A DNA stretch of 64,000 bases from an uncultured Pelagibacteraceae bacterium. Lineage in GTDB: Bacteria; Pseudomonadota; Alphaproteobacteria; Pelagibacterales; Pelagibacteraceae. Where the stretch lies: positions 1-64,000 of the forward strand of contig CACOOK010000001.1 in NCBI GenBank assembly GCA_902628815.1. Reading direction: 5' to 3'. Shown here one piece after another: positions 43,247-51,543 of the stretch. Position 1 is the first letter of the stretch. Each line of letters begins with the position of its first letter. The position numbers and the translations under genes are program-made. The notes under the pieces are model-generated. The model ran no database searches. It saw nothing but the letters and a program-made list of their open reading frames with translations, and had not been told where the DNA came from.

Positions 43247-43804
43247 ATGAAGAAGCAAATTATTTCCCTACTTACAATTATATTCTCTTTAATTACACTA
43301 AATATTTACGCATCAGAACAAAATTGGAAACCTGCACAGGATGGAGATAAAATAATTTTAATAAGACACGCTAAAGCCCCTGGAGGAGGTGATCCAAATG
43401 GATTTAAAATTGAAGACTGTAAAACTCAAAGAAATCTTGACATCATGGGAATAAATCAAGCCAAAAAAATTGGAAAACTTTTTAGAGAAAAAAAAATTAA
43501 AATTGATAAAGTTTTATCTAGCCAGTGGTGTAGATGCAAAGATACCGCAAAATATGCTTTTGGTGATTTTAAAGAATTTTCCCCGTTAAATTCCACCTAT
43601 ACTCCGCCATACGATCAAAATGAAAAACAGCAGGTTAAGGATTTAAAAAAATATGTAAATAATTGGAATGGTAAAGGAGGAAATCTAGTTTTAGTTACGC
43701 ATTATGTAATTATCTTAGCAATAACTGGAGAAACAACACGATCCGGCGAGCTAGTTATCACCGATAAAAATTTTAAAGTTTTATCTACAATTAATACTTT
43801 TTAA
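43247..43804 (+). CDS. Exported histidine-phosphatase family protein
   Basis: 185 aa with a signal peptide (KKQIISLLTIIFSLITLNIYA) and the histidine phosphatase core: catalytic LIRHAKAPGGG, VLSSQWCRCKDTA, and second His in LVLVTHYVIILAITG. Probably a periplasmic phosphomonoesterase; substrate unknown. The 115-bp gap before it is AT-rich with an acttgt/acaagt inverted repeat. The 3' end overlaps the convergent membrane gene by 4 bp. Confidence 0.85.
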   Translation: MKKQIISLLTIIFSLITLNIYASEQNWKPAQDGDKIILIRHAKAPGGGDPNGFKIEDCKTQRNLDIMGINQAKKIGKLFREKKIKIDKVLSSQWCRCKDTAKYAFGDFKEFSPLNSTYTPPYDQNEKQQVKDLKKYVNNWNGKGGNLVLVTHYVIILAITGETTRSGELVITDKNFKVLSTINTF

Positions 43805-44145
43805 AAAAATATAAGATATCCAACTGTTAATAAAATTAAGTATTCAATAAATGTTTTTATCTTTAAAAGAGTATTTTTATCCTGAAATTTGTTGTTGATG
43901 AATAAAGTTAATCGAGAAAAAGCCAAGTGAACTAAAATGATACTCAGAGCTATACCAAGTAAAGCATGGTAAAAGCTAAAATTTTTAAGGCCATAAAAGC
44001 ACGCTGCGATAAATGTGAACCAAGATATATTAGTTACAAATAAAGTGATTAAAATACCTGACCCTTTTTTAAAAATACTTTGAGACTTAATGAAAGTATA
44101 TGACCACAAAAGAGTGAATAAAAAACCTGCGTATTTAATTATCAT
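43801..44145 (-). CDS. Four-helix membrane protein, unknown
   Basis: 114 aa with four hydrophobic segments (about 4-18, 28-50, 54-74 and 92-113). No motif recognised. It is opposite to its neighbours; ATG start 50 bp from the divergent ccdA start. Open along its whole length with hydrophobic periodicity, so likely real. Confidence 0.6.
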   Translation of the reverse strand: MIIKYAGFLFTLLWSYTFIKSQSIFKKGSGILITLFVTNISWFTFIAACFYGLKNFSFYHALLGIALSIILVHLAFSRLTLFINNKFQDKNTLLKIKTFIEYLILLTVGYLIFF

Positions 44146-44195
44146 GAGCCAATATTGTAATTGCGGTAAAGTCCAAAGGCAAATATAAACGTAAT

Positions 44196-44912
44196 ATGAT
44201 CATTAAACTTGTGTTAGCGTTTGGGGCTGGATTTATAAGTTTTCTCACCCCTTGCGTACTTCCAATTATCCCAGGTTATATTTCATATATTACTGGAAAA
44301 GATTTAGGGGAAATAGATAAAGACAAATCAATAGTTTTGACTAAAACTATTCTTTTTTCACTAGGTTTCTCATTTGTTTTTATAACACTTGGAGCTGCCG
44401 CCTCTGCAATAGGGAACGTGCTTCTTTTCTTTTCTAATGAATTACGGATTGTTGCAGGATTAATAATTATTATTTTTTCATTACAAATGTTAGGTTTTTT
44501 AAATTTTTCTTTTTTAAATACTGAAAAAAGAATTCAAACTAATTCAAATTATAAAGATAATTATGCATTTCCTTTTATAGTTGGCGCGGCTTTTGCATTT
44601 GGTTGGACACCTTGCATTGGTCCAGTTTTAGGATCCATTATTGCTTTGTCTGCTACTGAAGCTACAATTAGTAAAGGAATTTTATTATTATCATTTTATT
44701 CTTTAGGATTAGCCATCCCATTTATATTATCCGGATATTACATGAGTAGATTTTTGAATTCTAAAAAAGGATTTGGAAAATATTATGGAACTATTACAAA
44801 ATCTGGCGGAGCTATTCTTTTAATTACCGGCATCTTGATTACTACAAATTATATTCAAGTTATAAGTTATTATATTTTGACGACCTTTCCAATTCTCGCT
44901 AAGGTTGGTTAA
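44196..44912 (+). CDS. ccdA: CcdA/DsbD-type thiol electron transporter
   Basis: 238 aa, six TM helices. Paired cysteine motifs FLTPCVLPIIPGYISY and FGWTPCIGPVLGSII sit in homologous halves, as in CcdA, which carries reducing equivalents from cytoplasmic thioredoxin to periplasmic proteins (cytochrome c heme ligation, disulfide reduction). A possible electron source for the exported MsrB at 45818. Overlaps rbsK by 1 nt. Confidence 0.93.
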   Translation: MIIKLVLAFGAGFISFLTPCVLPIIPGYISYITGKDLGEIDKDKSIVLTKTILFSLGFSFVFITLGAAASAIGNVLLFFSNELRIVAGLIIIIFSLQMLGFLNFSFLNTEKRIQTNSNYKDNYAFPFIVGAAFAFGWTPCIGPVLGSIIALSATEATISKGILLLSFYSLGLAIPFILSGYYMSRFLNSKKGFGKYYGTITKSGGAILLITGILITTNYIQVISYYILTTFPILAKVG

Positions 44913-45814
44913 TGAGCGAAATAACAGTCTTAGGCATTTTTGTAGCTGACATTAGTTTTTCTGGATCTAAAATCCCATCAATAGGCGAAACTATTTTGGG
45001 AAAAAAATATAATGTGGGTCCAGGAGGAAAAGGTTGCAATCAAGCCATAGCAATTGCAAGACTTGGCGGAAATACAAACTTTATAAGTAAAATTGGTAAA
45101 GACGCATACGGAGAGTTAGCTATTAAAACTCTTGAAAAAAATAAAATTTCTACTGAAAATATTATTCAAGATGGCAGTCAACAAACTGGTGTAGCTGGAA
45201 TTTTGGTTGATCAAAACACTGGCAAAAATGCAATAAATGTAATCGTAGGTGCCCCAAGTTCTTTAAAGATAAGTGAAATTGAAAAACAAATTAATTTAAT
45301 AAAAAGATCGAAAATTTTTTTAACTCAATTAGAGGTTCCAAAAGATGTTACATTACATTGTTTGAAAACTGCTAAAGAAAATGGATGTATTACAATTTTA
45401 AATCCTGCACCAGCATCTGAAATTTCAAAAGAGTTTTATAATAATATTGATTTTTTTACACCTAATGAAACAGAAGCTGAATTTTATACTGGAATAAAGA
45501 TTACGAACGATCAAGAGGCCAAACAGGCAGCAAAGAAACTGTTAAATTTAGGAATTAAAAAAGTAATAATTACATTAGGAGAAAAAGGTCTACTTTATTC
45601 AGATGGAAAAGAAGAAATTTATTTAAAAGCTAGTTCGGTAAAAGCAATTGATACTACTGGAGCTGGAGATGCTTTTAATGGAGGTTTGGCATATAGTATC
45701 TCTAAGGAAAAATCTATTAAAGAATGTTTAGAACTTGCTAATAAAGTTGCAGGACTTTCTACTACAAAGCTAGGAGCTGGAGACTCAATGCCATATTTAG
45801 GAGATTTAAAATAA
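44912..45814 (+). CDS. rbsK: Ribokinase-type PfkB sugar kinase
   Basis: 300 aa PfkB-family kinase. Substrate motif VGPGGKGCNQAIAIARLGG at the N-terminus, and the C-terminal signature DTTGAGDAFNGGLAYS with catalytic Asp. Resembles RbsK (ribose to ribose-5-phosphate). No ribose transporter nearby, so a related sugar or nucleoside-derived ribose is possible. Confidence 0.88.
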   Translation: MSEITVLGIFVADISFSGSKIPSIGETILGKKYNVGPGGKGCNQAIAIARLGGNTNFISKIGKDAYGELAIKTLEKNKISTENIIQDGSQQTGVAGILVDQNTGKNAINVIVGAPSSLKISEIEKQINLIKRSKIFLTQLEVPKDVTLHCLKTAKENGCITILNPAPASEISKEFYNNIDFFTPNETEAEFYTGIKITNDQEAKQAAKKLLNLGIKKVIITLGEKGLLYSDGKEEIYLKASSVKAIDTTGAGDAFNGGLAYSISKEKSIKECLELANKVAGLSTTKLGAGDSMPYLGDLK

Positions 45815-45817
45815 ATT

Positions 45818-46270
45818 CTACTCTGGTTTGAATATCAGGCAAAGACCATTATTACAAAATCTTTTTCCATTTTTACCTGGACCATCATTAAAAACATGAC
45901 CATGATGTGCACCGCACTTAGCACAATGGTATTCAGTTCTAACCATTCCAAATTTGTAATCAGTTTTAGTTTTAAATGCACCCGGCAGAGCCTCTGAAAA
46001 AGATGGCCATCCTGTACCACTATCGAACTTACTAGTAGAGGCAAAAAGTTTATTATTACAATTAGCGCAATGATAAAAACCTTTTCTTTTCTCTTTATTT
46101 AAATCACTAGAGAATGGTCTTTCAGTTCCCTCATTAAACATAATATCTCGTTGCTCTTTTGAGAGATTTTTATTAATAATTTTTTTAGTTACTGCTAATA
46201 ACGAGTTTATAGGTATTATTAGTGAGTAAAATAATGATAAACTAATTAGTTTAAGAAATTCACGTCTCAT
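45818..46270 (-). CDS. msrB: MsrB with N-terminal export signal
   Basis: 150 aa. N-terminus MRREFLKLISLSLFYSLIIP is a signal/anchor with a Tat-like RRxFLK, followed by a full MsrB domain: zinc pairs CANC and CAKC, DSGTGWPSF, HHGHVFNDGP and catalytic RFCNNGLCLIF. Second MsrB in this window; predicted to act in the periplasm where CcdA/DsbD-type reductants could recycle it. Overlaps grxC by 11 nt. Confidence 0.92.
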   Translation of the reverse strand: MRREFLKLISLSLFYSLIIPINSLLAVTKKIINKNLSKEQRDIMFNEGTERPFSSDLNKEKRKGFYHCANCNNKLFASTSKFDSGTGWPSFSEALPGAFKTKTDYKFGMVRTEYHCAKCGAHHGHVFNDGPGKNGKRFCNNGLCLIFKPE

Positions 46271-46526
46271 TATCTTTTAAAATTTTATCTAATTCACCAC
46301 TTCTGTTAGCATTTTGCAGCTGCTCATTGCCACCAACATAATGATCTCCAACAAAAATTTGAGGAATTGTTCTTGCACCATTTGTTCTTTGCAACATTTC
46401 TTTAGCTTTCGCTGGATCTTTCCAGATATCGAATTCCTCAATTTCAACATTTTTACTTTTCAATAAAGCTTTTGCAGCTCTACAGTAAGGACAAGGATCC
46501 CCGGAATACATTGTAACTTTTTTCAT
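46260..46526 (-). CDS. grxC: Glutaredoxin 3
   Basis: 88 aa monothiol/dithiol glutaredoxin with active site GDPCPYCRAAKALL, TIPQIFVGDHYVGGNEQL (cis-Pro and GSH-binding GG). Uses glutathione produced by the nearby gshAB genes. Sits between msrB and a TIGR03643 gene, 2 bp from the latter. Confidence 0.95.
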   Translation of the reverse strand: MKKVTMYSGDPCPYCRAAKALLKSKNVEIEEFDIWKDPAKAKEMLQRTNGARTIPQIFVGDHYVGGNEQLQNANRSGELDKILKDNET

Positions 46527-46528
46527 AG

Positions 46529-46825
46529 TTAATATATATCAGATATTTTTATTTTTTCCCTGAGCTTTTTGCGCCCAAGCTGGAACTTCTTTCTGTGTTT
46601 AATGCTAGTATTATGAACTCTTTTTCTCCAAAGTCTAAAGGAACTAGGTTTTAAATTTTTTCTCATTATTTTAATTACTTGAGACTCATTTTTTCCAGTT
46701 TTTTCCTTAATTTCTTCAAAAGTAATTCTATCTGCCCATGCAGCCCAAATAATCCAATTGTCATCCTTTTCTTTTGGTTCAGCGTTTTTGACTCTTGTTT
46801 GAGGGATAAAACTTTTTTTCTTCAT
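46529..46825 (-). CDS. TIGR03643/DUF2805 family basic protein
   Basis: 98 aa, very basic C-terminus. Core WIIWAAWADRITFEEIKEKT followed by ESQVIKIMRKNLKPSSFRLW and RKRV matches the DUF2805 (TIGR03643) pattern W-A-A-W-A-D-R-x-x-F-E and S-F-R-L-W-R-x-R. Role unknown; the shape suggests nucleic-acid binding. First gene of a grxC-msrB transcript on the minus strand. Confidence 0.82.
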   Translation of the reverse strand: MKKKSFIPQTRVKNAEPKEKDDNWIIWAAWADRITFEEIKEKTGKNESQVIKIMRKNLKPSSFRLWRKRVHNTSIKHRKKFQLGRKKLREKIKISDIY

Positions 46826-46850
46826 AAATTTATATATAGTGACTTATTAA

Positions 46851-47465
46851 ATGTTTCCAACAGACTATATAATATTTTTACAAATCATTTTATTTTTATT
46901 TATTTCTCCTGGTCCGCCTAGAGTTGTAATAGTTTCACACACATTAAACTATGGGTTAAATAGATCTATTTGGACAGCACTTGGAGATATATCTGCAAAT
47001 ACTATTCAAGCTATTTTAGTAGTTTTTTTGATAGGGTCTTTTTTGAGTGACAATCCTCAGGTTCTTTATTATTTAAAATGGGCAGGAATATTTTATATAA
47101 TTTTTTTAGCTTACGATACTTTTGCCTCAAAGATCAAAAATTTTGACTCTAGAGACCATAATTTAAAATCACCACTATCGTTTTATAAAGATGGATTATT
47201 AGTTGCAGGTTTAAGTCCAAAAGCAATTTTGTTTTTTGGAACAATTTTTCCTACTTTTATTAATTTCGGATCTAATATCATTTCACAGTTTTTAATATTA
47301 TTAGTTACTTACGTGGTTTTAGATTTTTTAACGTTGATGATTTATGGATTGGCAGCTGAAAAAATTTCAGTATGGTTGAGGAGTAAACCAAAGCTATTAA
47401 ATACAATTTCTGCGTGTGTTCTTCTAATTTTAGCAGTTTACATTGCTGCGACACAGAATTTTTAA
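46851..47465 (+). CDS. LysE/RhtB family amino-acid exporter
   Basis: 204 aa, six TM helices. Family start IILFLFISPGPPRVVIVSHTL (SPGP) and GLSPKAILFFGTIFP in the middle are LysE/RhtB hallmarks. Substrate not predictable. The start is 25 bp from the divergent TIGR03643 gene. Confidence 0.85.
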   Translation: MFPTDYIIFLQIILFLFISPGPPRVVIVSHTLNYGLNRSIWTALGDISANTIQAILVVFLIGSFLSDNPQVLYYLKWAGIFYIIFLAYDTFASKIKNFDSRDHNLKSPLSFYKDGLLVAGLSPKAILFFGTIFPTFINFGSNIISQFLILLVTYVVLDFLTLMIYGLAAEKISVWLRSKPKLLNTISACVLLILAVYIAATQNF

Positions 47466-47478
47466 TCACTTCTTACTG

Positions 47479-47507
47479 TTGTCAAAATCTCTATTTCTTG
47501 TTTTAAT
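47479..47507 (+). promoter_or_regulatory. Promoter of the ABC-uptake operon
   Basis: TTGTCA (47479-47484), 17-nt spacer, TTTAAT (47502-47507). The leader then contains tandem ttaatta units (47503-47530) before a strong Shine-Dalgarno aagaaggg. The AT-repeat block could serve as an operator or just an unstructured leader. Confidence 0.55.
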
Positions 47508-47543
47508 TAATTATTAATTAATTAATTAACAAGAAGGGAAATA

Positions 47544-48785
47544 ATGAATAAAATAGCAAAACTATTTGTTACATTTATTTCAGCAATAACTTTAGCACTT
47601 GTATCTTTTACTTCTTCTTTTGCAAAAGTAGAAGGTGAGTACATTGTGTTAGGTTCTGCAATATCTCTTACAGGGAAATACTCTTCAAATGGAGTTCATA
47701 CTCAAAATGGTTATAACATGGCCGTTGACAGAATTAACAAAATGGGTGGAGTAGAAGTACAAGGTAAGAAATATAAGTTTGAGATCATTTACTATGATGA
47801 TGAGTCAAACCCAAAAAGAGCCGCTCAGTTAGCTGAAAGACTAATTAAACAAGATGGCGTTCATTACATGCTTGGACCATACAGTTCAGGTTTAACGAAA
47901 GCCATTGCACCAGTAACCGAGAAATATAAAATTCCTATGGTTGAAGCGAATGGTGCATCTAGATCTTTATTTACTAAAGGATACAAATATTTGTTCGCGG
48001 TGTTATCACCAGCTAACCAATACCTTGAAGTAGCTATCGATTTAGCGGTAGAAAAAAACGGTGGTAAAGGAGTAAAAATTGCTCAGGCATTTGAACAAGA
48101 TGCTTTCTCACAAGACGTGAGACTTGGTATTTTAGATGCAGCAAAAAGAACTGGATCTGAGATCATCATCGATGACAAACTACCAAAAGAACTTAACGAT
48201 ATGGCAGCTACATTGGCTAAAGTAAAAGCTGTTAAGCCAGATGTACTTGTTGTATCAGGTCACACAAAAGGCGCGTTAACTGCAATCAGACAAATTTCTG
48301 AAATGAAAGTTGATGTTCCTATGTTAGCGATGACACACTGTGATGCTGCTAAACTTTCTAAACAACATGGAAAGAAATCAGAATTTGCATTGTGTGCTTC
48401 TCAGTGGCACAAAAATTTATCTTATAAAGATAAATTCTTTGGCTCTGGTAAGAAATACGCTAAAGACTTCCAAAAAGAATTTGGATATGACCCGCCATAT
48501 CAATCAGCAGAGTCTTCTGCAGCATTGTTAGTATTCAAGGATGCGTTCGAAAGAGCGAACTCTTTTGATAGAGATGCAGTAAGAGACGCGCTTGTTGATA
48601 CAGAAATGCAAACTTTCTATGGAAACATTAAATTTGGACCTGGTGGCCAAAACGTTGCTAAGCCAATGATCTTGTTCCAAGTAAGATGTAAAGGCGATGA
48701 TTGTGAGAATAGAGTAGTAGCTCCTACAAAATGGGCTTCTGATAAATTCTATCATCCAATCCCGAAATGGTCTGACAGAAGCTAA
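47544..48785 (+). CDS. Branched-chain-type amino acid ABC transporter, periplasmic binding protein
   Basis: 413 aa. Signal peptide (KLFVTFISAITLALVSFTSSFA), then a type-I periplasmic binding fold: VLGSAISLTGKYSSNG, YDDESNPKRAAQLAERLI, GPYSSGLTKAIAPVTEKYKI. Codon choice and a strong Shine-Dalgarno suggest very high expression. The substrate could be branched-chain amino acids, amides or other polar solutes. Followed by a terminator hairpin, then the permease genes. Confidence 0.92.
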   Translation: MNKIAKLFVTFISAITLALVSFTSSFAKVEGEYIVLGSAISLTGKYSSNGVHTQNGYNMAVDRINKMGGVEVQGKKYKFEIIYYDDESNPKRAAQLAERLIKQDGVHYMLGPYSSGLTKAIAPVTEKYKIPMVEANGASRSLFTKGYKYLFAVLSPANQYLEVAIDLAVEKNGGKGVKIAQAFEQDAFSQDVRLGILDAAKRTGSEIIIDDKLPKELNDMAATLAKVKAVKPDVLVVSGHTKGALTAIRQISEMKVDVPMLAMTHCDAAKLSKQHGKKSEFALCASQWHKNLSYKDKFFGSGKKYAKDFQKEFGYDPPYQSAESSAALLVFKDAFERANSFDRDAVRDALVDTEMQTFYGNIKFGPGGQNVAKPMILFQVRCKGDDCENRVVAPTKWASDKFYHPIPKWSDRS

Positions 48786-48805
48786 TAACTTCTGAATAAT
48801 TTGAG

Positions 48806-48836
48806 AAGCCCCTAGTTTTCTAGGGGCTTTTCTTTT
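48806..48836 (+). terminator. Attenuating hairpin between binding protein and permease genes
   Basis: Perfect 10-bp stem aagcccctag / ctaggggctt with TTTT loop, followed by a T-rich stretch (ttctttt). Sits 20 bp after the binding-protein stop and before the first permease. Partial termination here would yield more binding protein than membrane components. Confidence 0.88.
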
Positions 48837-48853
48837 ATAAGTTTTAAAATTTT

Positions 48854-49747
48854 ATGGACTTTCTTATTTTTAAAGCTCCAATGTTAATGGTTCAGGCTTC
48901 GCTGGACGGAATTCTTTTAGGTATATTATTTGCTTTGATCGCATACGGTATGGCTCTTCAATGGGGAGTGATGAATATAATTAATATCGCACAAGGTGAT
49001 CTAGTAATTCTTGGAGGTTATATTGCTTACACTATTTATCTTTGGGGAATTCATCCTGCATGGGGAGTTATTATTTCCCCAATTATAATGTTTTTTGTTG
49101 GATGGGCACTCTACAAGTTAGTAATCAATAAAGTTGTGGACCGAGATTTATTTATCTCCATTTTAGCCACTTTTGGTATTGCAATTGTATTTCAGCAACT
49201 AATGAATTTTATTTTCGGAGCAGACGTGGTTGTGGCACAATCTGAATACGGAACAACAATGTTATTTGATAACTCAGTAACTCTGCCAAATTCAAAAATA
49301 TTCTCTGCTTTCATAAGCGTTTTATATGCAATAGCTCTAGTTATTTATATGAGGAAATCCAAACTTGGACGGGCTATTAGAGCAACAGCTCAAAATGCAA
49401 GAGCTGCAAAAATTTTAGGTGTAGATACAGAAAAAGTTTATGCTGCAACTTTTGGAATTAACGCTGCACTATGCGGAATTGCAGGAGCTTTAATTTCAAT
49501 TACTCTTACACTTCATCCTTATGTAGGTCTTCCATATACAGTAAGATCCTTCATGATAGTTATTGTTGCAGGTCTTGGAAACTTACCTGCGGTAGCAGTT
49601 TCAGGGATGGGTTTAGGTCTTTTTGAGGAATTCGCTGATTATATATTAGGAACAGAATTTAGAATAGGAGCAGTATTTTTACTCTTAGTCTTAATATTAG
49701 TTTACAGAAGATTTAAACTTTCCAAAAAAAGGGAGTATTTAAAATAA
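48854..49747 (+). CDS. livH: Branched-chain amino acid ABC permease LivH
   Basis: 297 aa membrane permease, about eight TM helices. LivH motif LQWGVMNIINIAQGDLVILGGY near the N-terminus (split here for length: NIINIAQGD) and the EAA-like loop ARAAKILGVDTEKVYAATFG. One bp from the next permease. Starts only 18 nt after the terminator hairpin. Confidence 0.93.
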   Translation: MDFLIFKAPMLMVQASLDGILLGILFALIAYGMALQWGVMNIINIAQGDLVILGGYIAYTIYLWGIHPAWGVIISPIIMFFVGWALYKLVINKVVDRDLFISILATFGIAIVFQQLMNFIFGADVVVAQSEYGTTMLFDNSVTLPNSKIFSAFISVLYAIALVIYMRKSKLGRAIRATAQNARAAKILGVDTEKVYAATFGINAALCGIAGALISITLTLHPYVGLPYTVRSFMIVIVAGLGNLPAVAVSGMGLGLFEEFADYILGTEFRIGAVFLLLVLILVYRRFKLSKKREYLK

Positions 49748-50812
49748 ATGGAAAAAGTAAAACAAAAGGATTTAATTTTATACTCAGGTCTAATTATTTT
49801 AGGTTTAGCTGCACCATATTTATTTTCTGCTTTTAAAGTTCAACTCACATATCTTTGTGTTTTGATTGTTCTAGCAATGACTTGGAACTTACAAGGTGGA
49901 GAGATGGGCTACAATACCTTTGGAAATATTCTTTTCTATGGGTTAGGAATGTATCTAACTGCCTCGATTCAAGTAGGAATGTTTTTCCCATTAGCTGAGT
50001 GGACTGAAAGTGGTGGAGAAAAAACATTTGTTCATACTACGTCACAATATTTTCAAGGAATTGGTGTTGGATTGTTAGTTTCAGCCATTGTTCCAGCTAT
50101 TATTGCTGGTGCTATAGGTTATGCAATTTTGGGATTAAGAGGTCATTACTTTGCAATTTGTACTTTAGGTTTAGGTATCGCGGCAGGTGAAATTGCTGGC
50201 GGAATAGAAATTATTGGAGCTGGTCAAGGTTTCACCACACCACCTTTTCCTGCTGAAATAGTAGATACTGAAGCTAGAGGAAAATTTTTCTACTTTCTAA
50301 GTTTTGCATTACTAGTTGGAACATTTATGTTTGTTAAATACATTTATGGTTCTAGATTTAGATTAATTTTGAATGCAATTAGAGATAATGAGGATAAAGC
50401 GGAAGCTATGGGCATTCAAACTATGAAATATAAAATTGTAGGTTGGATGTGTTCAGCATTCTTCTGCGGTCTTGCTGGTGGAATTATGGGAGGACTAATT
50501 GGGTATATAGACTCTACTGATGTTGCTTTTGACGGTAGAGAGATGGGAGTATTCATGGTTCTAATGGCGATTCTTGGTGGAAAAGGAACTTTGTGGGGCC
50601 CAGTTATAGGCGCAACTTTATTCCATTTCTTCAAAGAAGGTCTTTGGACATTAATTTTAGGCTGGCAGTATGTTGCGCTAGGAGTTTTAATTGTTGTAAT
50701 CGTAGTTTATTTCCCAGAAGGATTAATGGGTTGGTTGCGAGAAAAATACCCTGAAAGATTTGGAGAAGTGATAGATGAAAAAGATCGTAAAGCACAGGTG
50801 GAACTAAAATGA
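49748..50812 (+). CDS. livM: Branched-chain amino acid ABC permease LivM
   Basis: 354 aa, about ten TM helices. LivM features: LQGGEMGYNTFGNILFYGLG, GLRGHYFAICTLGLGIAAGE, and coupling loop RDNEDKAEAMGIQTMKYKIV, then GPVIGATLFHFFKEGL. Overlaps livG by 4 nt. Confidence 0.93.
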   Translation: MEKVKQKDLILYSGLIILGLAAPYLFSAFKVQLTYLCVLIVLAMTWNLQGGEMGYNTFGNILFYGLGMYLTASIQVGMFFPLAEWTESGGEKTFVHTTSQYFQGIGVGLLVSAIVPAIIAGAIGYAILGLRGHYFAICTLGLGIAAGEIAGGIEIIGAGQGFTTPPFPAEIVDTEARGKFFYFLSFALLVGTFMFVKYIYGSRFRLILNAIRDNEDKAEAMGIQTMKYKIVGWMCSAFFCGLAGGIMGGLIGYIDSTDVAFDGREMGVFMVLMAILGGKGTLWGPVIGATLFHFFKEGLWTLILGWQYVALGVLIVVIVVYFPEGLMGWLREKYPERFGEVIDEKDRKAQVELK

Positions 50813-51543
50813 GTATTTTACAAGTTAAAAATGTAAGTAAATCTTTTGGCGGTGTTCAAGCTAACGTAGATATTTCTGTTTCGGTAGAACAGGGATCTAT
50901 AGTTGGTTTAATAGGACCTAATGGTTCAGGCAAAACTACTTTATTTAATTCTATTGTAGGAACTCATCCGATTGATAAAGGATCAATTATTTTTGATAAT
51001 ACAGAAGTTTCCGAAATGCCTGTGCCAGCAGTCGCTAAGCTTGGTTTGTTAAGAACCTTCCAACAAACAAGAATTTATTCAAAACTTAATTGTGTAGAGA
51101 ATATGCTAATAAGTCACAAAGCTAGTGACTCAGGATTTATATTTGCAAAAGTACCTGTTGAACTTACTGAGAAAGCAGAAAATATTTTAAACTTTGTAGG
51201 TCTTTATCAAAAAAGAAATTTGAGAGCAGGTGATTTATCATTCGGACAACAAAAATTACTAGAATTAGCAATGGCTTTGATGAATGAACCTAAAATGCTT
51301 TTATTAGACGAGCCTACAGCTGGAATCAACCCAACTTTAATTAATGGAATTATAGATAGATTAATCAAAATAAATAAAGATTATGGAATTACTTTATTAG
51401 TCATAGAACACAACATGAAAGTAATTATGAGTTTAGCACAAAAAATTTTCTGTTTAGCTCACGGTAAAATGTTAGCAGAGGGTTCTCCAGATCAAATTAG
51501 GAATGATAAGCGAGTTGTTGATGCTTATTTAGGAGCGCAGTAA
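50809..51543 (+). CDS. livG: ABC transporter ATPase LivG
   Basis: 244 aa. Walker A GLIGPNGSGKTTLFNSI, LivG-typical LLRTFQQTRIYSKLNCVENM (Q-loop), signature LSFGQQKLLELAMALM, Walker B MLLLDEPTAGINP, switch His in LLVIEHNMKVIM. Ends with VVDAYLGAQ, the LivG C-terminus. Overlaps livF by 1 nt. Confidence 0.95.
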   Translation: MSILQVKNVSKSFGGVQANVDISVSVEQGSIVGLIGPNGSGKTTLFNSIVGTHPIDKGSIIFDNTEVSEMPVPAVAKLGLLRTFQQTRIYSKLNCVENMLISHKASDSGFIFAKVPVELTEKAENILNFVGLYQKRNLRAGDLSFGQQKLLELAMALMNEPKMLLLDEPTAGINPTLINGIIDRLIKINKDYGITLLVIEHNMKVIMSLAQKIFCLAHGKMLAEGSPDQIRNDKRVVDAYLGAQ

